A DNA stretch of 5,066 nt from Phycisphaerales bacterium (lineage in GTDB: Bacteria; Planctomycetota; Phycisphaerae; Phycisphaerales; UBA1924): positions 1 to 5,066 of the forward strand of contig SLFH01000170.1 in assembly GCA_007124345.1 (NCBI GenBank). The letters run 5' to 3'. Under the pieces are notes generated by a model. The model worked only from the letters and a program-made list of their open reading frames with translations. It had not been told where the DNA came from and searched no databases. Both the position numbers and the translations under genes were made by a program. Positions 1-4,888 of the stretch are shown here, in pieces (the first letter of the stretch is position 1; each line of letters begins with the position of its first letter).

Positions 1-54
1 CCGGGCAAGGCCTCGACCCCCACCGGCCGCTCCCCCGGCCCCCGCGACGCGTAG
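1..54 (+). CDS. Possible C-terminal tail of a plus-strand gene (partial)
   Basis: From base 1 the first plus frame reads 17 codons and then TAG at 52-54. Every one of these codons ends in G or C, and none of the nine A/T bases in the stretch falls at a third position, which is the wobble pattern expected of coding DNA in a GC-rich genome. The tail is Pro/Gly/Arg/Thr-rich and shows no recognisable family. The same wobble phase also fits a minus-strand frame running off the left edge, but that frame has no start codon between its upstream stop near 131 and the GTG near 26. If the plus reading is right, this gene converges on the minus-strand operon. The stretch is short, so chance is a real alternative. 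Confidence 0.25.
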   Translation, partial: PGKASTPTGRSPGPRDA

Positions 55-193
55 CCGGGTTCCCGGGCGGGCTCGGCGAATCTCGTCGGGAACGGACATG
101 CTTCCTGGGAAGATTCCCCACTTCCGCGTTACGTGATTCCACTCAGTACGGGACGCTTCTCGAGGCGGAAGGAGGACTCCTCAATCGAGTGAT

Positions 194-206
194 GTTCGTG
201 ACGAAC
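194..206. promoter_or_regulatory. 13-bp perfect odd palindrome, operator-like
   Basis: GTTCGT-G-ACGAAC is a perfect inverted repeat with 6-bp arms and a single central base. It lies 11 bases to the right of another odd palindrome (172-182) and 14 bases to the left of a 7-bp-arm stem. The geometry suits a dimeric regulator, but no promoter or adjacent start codon could be placed here, so its role is inference. Confidence 0.25.
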
Positions 207-220
207 CGAGCGGGGTCATG

Positions 221-249
221 GATCGGGCGAAGACCCCAGATACCCGATC
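221..249. terminator. Stem-loop with 7-bp perfect arms (terminator-like, no U tract)
   Basis: GATCGGG at 221-227 pairs with CCCGATC at 243-249 across a 15-base loop. It is about 165 bases beyond the last stop codon of the minus-strand operon (413), and about as far beyond the possible plus-strand stop at 54. It could therefore end transcription from either side. No run of T follows on either strand, so an intrinsic terminator is not established. Confidence 0.25.
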
Positions 250-399
250 GCCGAACCAGAGCCCTGTGGCCAGCCCTGGAACATCGGCACGTTCCTGAGC
301 TCCGTCCGGACATGGGCATCCTCCCCAATCACACCCAACCTCCATGAGGAACGTCGCGAGCCGGCCTGGTTGGACCCCTTGCCCGAATGGTCGGAGGCC

Positions 400-610
400 C
401 CCGGATCCGTTTTCAATGCCCTCGACGCGTCCAGACCCCGATGGCACCGGGGCGACGGGCCCGGTCGTCGGCCATCTCTCTCGGAAGCTGCGAAATGCCA
501 CGGTAGACCTCGACAATTTCGACATGAGCGGGCGGGAAATCATCAGGATCTACTCGGGTCCGCATGCCGTCTACATCGATCGATGGGGCGCAGTCGGCGA
601 GACTCACGCC
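400..610 (-). repeat. Direct repeat, copy A (diverged plug 3' end)
   Basis: Bases 400-610 match 1849 to about 2060 in the same orientation. Over the first 115 bases from the stop codon I count 19 mismatches by eye, roughly 83% identity. The match then drops and needs one 3-base gap and probably a second gap near the right end. It continues about 13 bases past the stop codon, to a shared CCGGG, so the duplicated unit included some 3' flank. Copies A and B flank the beta-propeller gene. Confidence 0.8.
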
Positions 611-613
611 CAT
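413..613 (-). pseudogene. Orphan plug-domain C-terminal fragment overlapping the propeller stop
   Basis: This 66-codon reading frame starts at ATG 613-611, which overlaps the TGA of the propeller gene as TGATG, and ends at TGA 415-413. From its DC motif onward, about 42 of 60 residues match the last 61 residues of the plug protein at 1862-3316. Matches include PSI.VDG, DDF, YRGISQLP, EMAD, GAIG and the terminal WTRRGH. It has no signal peptide, no regulatory-like domains and only the end of the plug, so alone it should not act as its parent does. Against a simple dead remnant, the frame is open throughout, changes look protein-conservative (I/V, M/I), and the stop-start overlap would allow translational coupling. 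I call it a gene remnant from duplication; a short coupled protein is the alternative. Confidence 0.6.
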
Positions 614-1836
614 CAGGGGTCCCCGATCCATCGATATCGCCGTACCGAATGGACTCCCAGCGAATCCCTTCGGATCCCCACCACCTGAGTGCTGTCGATC
701 ACCTGAGGTCTCAGGTCCCTGGGGAGCGAGACTCGTTCCACGGCCCGACCCTCCGGGTCAAGCCGGATCCAGGTCACGGGCGAGGGTTCCGTCAAGTCGA
801 CCGGTGAAATCCAGAGGGCCCCATCGCGACCCACATAAATCCGTTCGATCTGGGGCTCGATATCGGGAAATGGGACGTCGGCCAGCATGGCTTCCGCCTG
901 CAGTCGCTGCGCCCGATCTTCGATCCGATCCGTGAACGAAGCCATCCACGCGCCACGCACCCGGGGATCCATGGGACGGGGCTCAAGGGCCAGCGCGATC
1001 TCCCGCACGCTCCCGTCATCGGCCCACACGCGGATCCGACCGGTCCGGTGCTCCGCTTCGACGATCCGACCGGCCCCGGCAACCACGGAGGTGTGATCCC
1101 CATGCGGGATATCCATACTCCCGATCGCTCCGTCGAAAATCTCACGCTCCTGAGCTGCGGTGAGCGCTCCGAGCAGCTCCCCTGAAGCGCTGAGCCGAAG
1201 TACAGGGCGTCGCTCTCGGCGCACCCCGTCCTCGGGCCCGGACCGCACGACTCGCCCACGGGGCACGAGCAGCACGGACCCGTCCGTCTTGACATCCGCC
1301 AGGCGGTAGACGTCGAGCCCGAATCCGGAGCCTTCCGGTGGCTGGACGGGGATCGTCTCCAGCACTGCGCCCTCCCGATCGAACCAGGTCAGTCGCAGGC
1401 TCGCAGGATCGAATACCAACAAGGAGTCCTCACCCACCGGTACGACCCCCGCGATTCGCCGGAACTCCCCCGGCCCGAAACCCGCCGCACCGAACTTTTC
1501 CTGCACCGCACCGCCAGAGTCAAAGACATACAGCGCCAGGTCTCCGCCGTCCGCCACGATCAGCGATCCGTCGTCCCGTCCCCGGACCTCATCCAGGCGA
1601 TGAAAGAGCAGACCCGTCTCCTCGTTCTCGCCAATCCTGAGATCAGGATCAGCCGACAGCGTGCGCTCGGGGATCTCGGACCACTCCGGAACCCGGATCT
1701 CTGCATTGGGGGTGGATTCCGTGCCCCAGCTGGCCGTGTCCGTGTCTGCGTCGCAGCCGGTCACATTCAGCGTCAATGTGAGGGCCGTTACGATTCCAAC
1801 GTGGGCGAGCCCTACAGACCCGGCACGAACTCTCAT
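613..1836 (-). CDS. 6-bladed beta-propeller lipoprotein
   Basis: The product has 407 residues. Residues 1-27 form a signal peptide with a basic start and a hydrophobic core; it ends in the lipobox V-T-G-C with Cys28 as the lipidated residue, so the protein should be membrane-anchored and face the periplasm or outside. Residues about 50-400 read as an NHL-like propeller: strand pairs with DDGSLIVAD and LYVFD near 88-106, the family-typical GFGPGEFRR at 119-127, DSLLVFDP and LRLTWFDREG near 137-156, DGALWISP near 338-345, and a closing strand near 386-403. Length and ending look complete. Start: ATG 1836 is preceded by GGGA six bases upstream and leads straight into the signal peptide. It lies 25 bases after the plug gene, so the two are very probably co-transcribed. 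The residue after the lipid Cys is Asp, which in enterics favours inner-membrane retention; whether that rule holds here is unknown. No ligand can be named. Confidence 0.85.
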   Translation of the reverse strand: MRVRAGSVGLAHVGIVTALTLTLNVTGCDADTDTASWGTESTPNAEIRVPEWSEIPERTLSADPDLRIGENEETGLLFHRLDEVRGRDDGSLIVADGGDLALYVFDSGGAVQEKFGAAGFGPGEFRRIAGVVPVGEDSLLVFDPASLRLTWFDREGAVLETIPVQPPEGSGFGLDVYRLADVKTDGSVLLVPRGRVVRSGPEDGVRRERRPVLRLSASGELLGALTAAQEREIFDGAIGSMDIPHGDHTSVVAGAGRIVEAEHRTGRIRVWADDGSVREIALALEPRPMDPRVRGAWMASFTDRIEDRAQRLQAEAMLADVPFPDIEPQIERIYVGRDGALWISPVDLTEPSPVTWIRLDPEGRAVERVSLPRDLRPQVIDSTQVVGIRRDSLGVHSVRRYRWIGDP

Positions 1837-1848
1837 CCTTAATCCCTA

Positions 1849-2060
1849 CCCGGCTTCGTCATCAGTGCCCTCGACGAGTCCAGATCCCGATGGCACCACA
1901 GCGAAGGGCGTTGTTGTCGGCCATCTCTCCCGGAAGCTGGGATATGCCACGGTAAATCTCGACCATCTCGACCTGATGAGGCCAAAAATCGTCGACCCCC
2001 ATTCCTCCGGTCCGAATCCCATCCACATAGATCGAAGGTTCACAGTCATTGACGCGGTGG
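1849..2060 (-). repeat. Direct repeat, copy B (3' end of the intact plug gene)
   Basis: This is the partner of the copy at 400-610, in the same orientation and about 1.45 kb away. It covers the last 66 or so codons of the plug gene plus 13 bases of 3' flank that reach into the spacer before the propeller gene. The right boundary is approximate because similarity fades around the codons for GVRIHRVNDC. Confidence 0.8.
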
Positions 2061-3316
2061 ATCCTCACTCCAGCTGAGGAAACTCCCGTGCCAACCAATC
2101 GTACCCCGGGGGTCCGGCCCGCGATCACCCTGCTCAGCCTGTGGGATCCCGGCCCGTCGAGCACGTCTCGACCGATGAACCTGCCCAGACCCAGGCGCTC
2201 GAACCGCTCCTTCCGGTCGTAGATCTCTACCAGTGGCCCCCAGGTTGGTCGCTGGGCCTCGACTTCGACATCGATGGGGTCGAGCGCGATGGCATCCCTA
2301 AGCAGCCGGACGGTCACATTGGTCATCTGGCCGCCCACCACGTCGAACCTCAGGGGCTCATCCAGATCCCGATAGGCCAGATGCGCCACCTCGACCTGGT
2401 ACGCTCCCGAGGGGGCCTCCGGCAGGATGAAGCCCCCCGCCCGATCCGTCACCAGAATCTCGGAGAGGCCTTCCGGACCCCGCACCCGCACCTGGGCCGC
2501 CTCGATGGGCTCGCCGTCCCCTCCCTGCTCCACCGTCCCCCGCAGGATACCCGCTTCACTCGTGCCCACCTGGAGCGTGAGGACCTCTGCCTCATCCGAG
2601 CCAAGACGGAGCTCCTGCGGACTGGTCTCGATGCCCGCCACCGACACCACGGCATAGAGGGATATGTCCACCGGGAGGTCACACACCACGAACCGGCCCT
2701 CAGGCCCGGTGGTCACCTCCCACCGTTCGTCCTGTCCCCGCGCGTCGCGACGCGCGTCCGGATCCGGGTCACGTGCCACCTGGACCGTCACCCCTTCGAG
2801 CCCGTCGCGCGTCCCCGCCGAAACCACGACCCCACTGATCACCCCAAGCCCCGAGCCTGCCGGAATTTGCCCGCACTGCCACATGCCCAGGGTGGCCCAG
2901 CCGGGAATCGCAAGGTCCTGCGTGTGGATGTCTCCGTCTGCCACGACGATCTCCCACGAAGGGAGGGTATCCAGCCCCAGCTCCAGCAGCCGCGGATGGC
3001 TCAGGTGCAGTTCGTGTCGACCGGGGCTCGCGACCTCCATCCGGTACGAGCCGTCTGCCTCCGACAAGACCGTGTGATCGGTGCCCAAGAGCTGGATCTC
3101 GGCACCCTCGAGCGGGGCCATTCGCGTGGAATCCATGACCGTACCGGTGACCACGGCGGGGTCGGACGGGACTTGCTCTGCACTGCCAACCGATGGAGCA
3201 ACGCTCCAGAATATGATCGTGGCGGACATCGCCATCAGGAAAAACGGTCTCGCCTGACCCAGGAGCGCTGCACTCTCCCGGGCTCTCGTCCCGGGTTCTT
3301 TCGTTTGCAATCCCAT
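1862..3316 (-). CDS. Secreted CarboxypepD_reg-repeat protein with barrel-less TonB plug domain
   Basis: The product has 484 residues from the chosen start. Residues 1-46 form a long signal peptide (basic and polar n-region, hydrophobic core about 24-41, probable cleavage after GSA46). Three carboxypeptidase-regulatory-like beta-sandwich domains follow, at about 54-136, 158-250 and 256-338. Each opens with a G.V pattern and carries a D/E-x-x-G-x-[YF] strand, as in EADGSYRMEV and DRAGGFILPE. Residues about 360-484 resemble a TonB-dependent receptor plug, with RVIAGRTPGVRL, PSIYVDG and VEMVEIYRG, and end at GAIGIWTRRGH with tandem TGA stops. There is no beta-barrel, so it cannot be a transporter by itself. 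Such barrel-less plug proteins are common in Gemmatimonadota; their role is unknown to me. Start: ATG 3316 has GGAAG three bases upstream and GGAG further out; an in-frame ATG at 3457 would add 47 residues before the signal peptide and is disfavoured. Cys148, Cys212, Cys425 and Cys473 are present; Cys473 is replaced by Pro in the downstream fragment copy. Confidence 0.82.
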   Translation of the reverse strand: MGLQTKEPGTRARESAALLGQARPFFLMAMSATIIFWSVAPSVGSAEQVPSDPAVVTGTVMDSTRMAPLEGAEIQLLGTDHTVLSEADGSYRMEVASPGRHELHLSHPRLLELGLDTLPSWEIVVADGDIHTQDLAIPGWATLGMWQCGQIPAGSGLGVISGVVVSAGTRDGLEGVTVQVARDPDPDARRDARGQDERWEVTTGPEGRFVVCDLPVDISLYAVVSVAGIETSPQELRLGSDEAEVLTLQVGTSEAGILRGTVEQGGDGEPIEAAQVRVRGPEGLSEILVTDRAGGFILPEAPSGAYQVEVAHLAYRDLDEPLRFDVVGGQMTNVTVRLLRDAIALDPIDVEVEAQRPTWGPLVEIYDRKERFERLGLGRFIGRDVLDGPGSHRLSRVIAGRTPGVRLVGTGVSSAGVRIHRVNDCEPSIYVDGIRTGGMGVDDFWPHQVEMVEIYRGISQLPGEMADNNALRCGAIGIWTRRGH

Positions 3317-3367
3317 CTTCTTCCATCTCCATTGAGCTCTCGCCCTTCGACTAAACCCGGCACTCGC

Positions 3368-3401
3368 AAAAAAGGCTGGCGATTCGATCGAACCCGACGC
3401 C
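3368..3401 (-). terminator. Weak stem followed by six U residues
   Basis: In the minus-strand transcript GGCG (3401-3398) can pair with CGCC (3381-3378). The palindrome TTCGATCGAA lies in the loop, and after AGCC comes a run of six U at 3373-3368. The U tract and position, about 110 bases past the Cys-rich peptide stop, suit an intrinsic terminator or an attenuator before the plug gene. The stem is short and mismatched above its base, so confidence is low. Confidence 0.3.
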
Positions 3402-3493
3402 GAAGTGCGAACTCTTTCGCTGCACCTCATTCGACTGAGGCCTTGGTGATCCCGCACCCCGGCGCCGATTCGACTGTAGCCGGACGCTCTAAG

Positions 3494-3507
3494 CTGGACG
3501 TTTCCAG
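3494..3507 (-). terminator. Hairpin just after the Cys-rich peptide gene
   Basis: CTGGA-AACG-TCCAG forms a perfect 5-bp stem with a 4-base loop, beginning four bases past the TAA of the peptide gene on the minus strand. Only CTTAG follows, not a U tract, so it is more likely an mRNA 3'-end or processing structure than a strong terminator. Confidence 0.35.
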
Positions 3508-3510
3508 AAA

Positions 3511-3786
3511 TTAATCGAGGGGACCACCCTCATCGCAGTCCACAGCGCCGCACTCACACGTGTCGCATGACCACATTATGGTATCAAGCCCTAGGGTACA
3601 GCGGTTAGGCTGGCCTGACGCCTCGCAGAAATACTCGTCTTCCCCCATGTCAAACACGCAGCTCTCGTACGGACAGTCGCTTGCCCCGACGGGACCGGGT
3701 CCACCCAGGCCGACGAGGTTCCCCCCCGCGAATCCAAAGACCAGCGCGATCAGGGGCACCAGAATGAAGCTCTTGAGACTCTTCAT
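3511..3786 (-). CDS. Small secreted cysteine-rich peptide (8 Cys), unrecognised family
   Basis: The product has 91 residues. It begins MKSLKSF, then a hydrophobic segment to about residue 20, a Gly/Pro-rich stretch, and VGAS near 33-36, a plausible signal peptidase site. The mature part of about 55 residues is acidic and holds eight cysteines at 38, 43, 54, 63, 74, 77, 79 and 84, ending SCDTCECGAVDC then EGGPLD. The even number and export suggest four disulfides, or alternatively a metal site. Start: ATG 3786 is chosen because AAGGAGG sits six bases upstream; an ATG at 3810 would add an Arg-rich octapeptide and lacks such a site. It lies 84 bases after the CxxS redoxin, its likely partner. 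Layout recalls the NVEALA-type Cys-rich peptides of Bacteroidota, but I see no clear NVEALA motif, so homology is not claimed. Bacteriocin-like, signalling and structural roles are all open. Confidence 0.75.
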   Translation of the reverse strand: MKSLKSFILVPLIALVFGFAGGNLVGLGGPGPVGASDCPYESCVFDMGEDEYFCEASGQPNRCTLGLDTIMWSCDTCECGAVDCDEGGPLD

Positions 3787-3792
3787 CCTTCT

Positions 3793-3799
3793 CCTCCTT
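3793..3799 (-). promoter_or_regulatory. Near-consensus Shine-Dalgarno of the Cys-rich peptide
   Basis: AAGGAGG, six bases before ATG 3786, is the strongest ribosome binding site in the window. It decides the start over ATG 3810 and predicts high translation of the small peptide relative to its neighbours. Confidence 0.8.
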
Positions 3800-3857
3800 G
3801 CTCTCACCACCCGGTCATTGCAGGAGGCGGCTCGTCGGGTGGCGAGACGTCCGCTTC

Positions 3858-3870
3858 CGGGAGCATCCCG
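3858..3870 (-). other. Hairpin abutting the redoxin stop codon
   Basis: CGGGA-TGC-TCCCG is a perfect 5-bp GC-rich stem with a 3-base loop that starts at the base directly after the TGA (3873-3871). GAAGCGG follows, so there is no U tract. It may separate or protect the downstream peptide mRNA; the rest of the 84-bp spacer shows only the peptide's ribosome binding site. Confidence 0.35.
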
Positions 3871-4692
3871 TCAGGGATCACTCTCCACAAACGTCTCTTC
3901 CAGGTGGGCGTCCAAGTATCGAGCCGGTGCCAGAGTGGCAAGGCGTCCGATGCTCTGAGCTCCTTGCCGATGCACCAGTACCCGCTCGTCGTCGAGTCCC
4001 AGACGGTCGAGATTCAGTGAGTCGCCCTCGACCACCAGGGTTCGTCTCAGGATGTAGACCGCCGGCGTCACCGGATTCAGACCGTGATCCCACGTCTGAC
4101 GAATCAGACTATGGCCCGTCCAGTTTCCTCCCACCGAAACCTCGTCGAAGGCTCCAAATGGCTTCAGAAAATCCAGCCCAAGCTCCGGAACCCAGTCCAC
4201 GGAAATTGCGGAGGCCCGAAATCCCAGACTCCGTTCCTCGGCATACTCGGCCAGGCGAAGCTTCAGCGTCTCGATCCCATGGGGCAGCTCGGGGTCTGCT
4301 GAAGCGCGGCAGGTGGAGCTTCCCACGAAGAGTAGCACCAGCTGCTCCCCTTCCATACGGTCGTACGAAGGTTGGTAGGTCGACGCGGCGGAAGCCGCAG
4401 CCGTGGTGACCGGCTCCAAGCGGACGCTCAGATCGTACTGCCGGCTCGCCCAAATACCGGCGGTGAAAAAGACCAGTGCCGCGAGGATCAGGCTGACGCG
4501 CCCCAGCCCCCCTGTCAGGACTGAATGGTGGCTCCCGGCTCCCGGCTCCCGGCTCCCGGCTCCCGGGAGGAAGCTGAGCCGGCCGGGCCTCTCTGGGAAG
4601 AACTCGTTTCCGTCACCGCAACCTCCAGACCACCAGTTCGCACACGGGGCAGCAGACGGAGCACCCCTATCCTGATAACCCCACCCTACCAT
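3871..4692 (-). CDS. Membrane-anchored thioredoxin-fold protein with CxxS motif
   Basis: From ATG 4692 the product has 273 residues. Residues about 65-83 form one hydrophobic helix (signal anchor), followed by an Ala/Ser/Thr-rich linker and a periplasmic domain. LVLLFVGSSTCRAS at 118-131 is the thioredoxin beta-strand plus active-site turn; the second Cys of CxxC is Ser131, giving C128-R-A-S. NPVTPAVYIL at 206-215 is the cis-Pro loop (Pro210) and next strand. A monothiol CxxS suits mixed-disulfide trapping, isomerisation or glutathione-type chemistry rather than simple oxidation or reduction. It sits directly upstream of an eight-Cys exported peptide, a plausible substrate. The start is doubtful: ATG 4692 is the only in-frame start before the helix, has AAGG just one base upstream, and its first 25 codons have poor wobble GC. 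A GTG at 4616 with GGAGG is in another frame, separated by a 7-bp repeat. Confidence 0.75.
   Translation of the reverse strand: MVGWGYQDRGAPSAAPCANWWSGGCGDGNEFFPERPGRLSFLPGAGSREPGAGSHHSVLTGGLGRVSLILAALVFFTAGIWASRQYDLSVRLEPVTTAAASAASTYQPSYDRMEGEQLVLLFVGSSTCRASADPELPHGIETLKLRLAEYAEERSLGFRASAISVDWVPELGLDFLKPFGAFDEVSVGGNWTGHSLIRQTWDHGLNPVTPAVYILRRTLVVEGDSLNLDRLGLDDERVLVHRQGAQSIGRLATLAPARYLDAHLEETFVESDP
4531..4565 (-). repeat. Five tandem copies of a 7-bp unit at the 5' end of the redoxin gene
   Basis: The plus strand reads GCTCCCG five times (CGGGAGC on the coding strand), with one matching base on either side. It lies within the redoxin frame, encoding Pro-Gly-Ala-Gly-Ser-Arg-Glu type residues just before the membrane helix. 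The unit is not a multiple of three, so any gain or loss of one copy changes the frame: the arrangement of a slipped-strand contingency locus, or of a polymerase or assembly error. Confidence 0.9.
4614..4626 (-). promoter_or_regulatory. GGAGG + GTG: alternative start of the redoxin, out of frame at five repeats
   Basis: GGAGG (4626-4622) stands five bases before GTG (4616-4614), the best initiation site upstream of the redoxin helix. It encodes MTETSSSQRGPAG and onward, but with five heptamers the frame hits TGA at 4517-4515 after 33 residues. With six (or three) heptamers the same start reads straight into SHHSVLTGGLGR and the membrane helix. Wobble composition between 4613 and 4570 favours the other (ATG 4692) frame, so the choice is unresolved. 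Confidence 0.45.
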
Positions 4693-4888
4693 GCCTTATG
4701 TAAACCGTGCAAGTTCTTCCTGATACAACCGGATCCGTCGGCCTTCACCACAACCCCCAACCTCGTTGCCCCGCAACAGTTTTCGGCAGATTGCACGAGT
4801 TCCACCCTGTGAGCTACTAAGCGGCGGTCGGCACCCATTGCGCGGCAGGGCCGAGTCATTCACCCCGGCCGGTCTGGTTGAGCGTCGG
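4693..4888. other. Gap of about 200 bp between queG and the redoxin
   Basis: No gene is seen. A GC stem, GGCCG/CGGCC with an 11-base loop at 4850-4870, lies about 20 bases past the queG stop and could act as its terminator, though no U tract follows. A small perfect hairpin, GTTGC-CCC-GCAAC, is at 4765-4777. The stretch nearest the redoxin (about 4693-4730) is the least GC-rich of the gap and is the likeliest promoter site, but no convincing -35/-10 pair was found. Confidence 0.4.

Larger units (their letters stand above)
55..412. other. Gap of about 360 bp without a convincing gene
   Basis: No frame in this stretch combines a plausible start, a ribosome binding site and GC-rich wobble positions, and nothing translated from it was recognised. 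It lies between the possible plus-strand gene tail and the plug-fragment ORF, so it may be a convergent intergenic region. It holds several inverted repeats: an 11-bp odd palindrome, GAGGA-C-TCCTC, at 172-182; a 13-bp one at 194-206; and a 7-bp-arm stem at 221-249. None is followed by a clear U tract. Confidence 0.5.
3317..3510 (-). promoter_or_regulatory. 194-bp gap with three AGTCGAA heptamers, probable leader of the plug-propeller pair
   Basis: On the minus strand the heptamer AGTCGAA occurs three times, at 3475-3469, 3436-3430 and 3352-3346, with spacings of 39 and 84 bases. A fourth related core lies inside the palindrome TTCGATCGAA at 3383-3392. Any given 7-mer is expected about 0.01 times in a stretch this long, so the triplet is notable and may mark a regulator site. 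I could not place a convincing -35/-10 pair. One minus frame is open across the gap, extending the plug gene, but it lacks a ribosome binding site and precedes a good signal peptide, so it is probably not translated. Confidence 0.3.

Noticed and set aside
181..543. Minus-strand 120-codon frame over the plug fragment and left gap
   Set aside because: Its first part is an out-of-frame reading of the plug homology (the same shadow appears at 1846-2049), and the rest resembles no family.
3317..3457. 47-residue N-terminal extension of the plug protein from ATG 3457
   Set aside because: It would bury a normal signal peptide, lacks a ribosome binding site and is Arg/Ser-rich; ATG 3316 has a GGAAG/GGAG context.
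2141..3514. Plus-strand open frame of 457 codons opposite the plug gene
   Set aside because: It mirrors the plug gene on the other strand, a usual effect of GC-rich wobble positions. It has no signal, domain or ribosome site, its protein is rich in His, Pro and Arg, and the minus-strand reading has clear domains.
3787..3810. Upstream ATG 3810 for the Cys-rich peptide
   Set aside because: It would translate through the AAGGAGG site and add VRARRRR before a complete signal peptide; ATG 3786 has ideal spacing.
4109..4453. Minus-strand 114-codon frame inside the redoxin gene
   Set aside because: It overlaps the thioredoxin-fold coding region in another frame and has no recognisable motif.
4765..4783. 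Plus-strand intrinsic terminator (GTTGC-CCC-GCAAC then AGTTTT)
   Set aside because: No plus-strand gene precedes it, the stem is only 5 bp and the T run is four bases.
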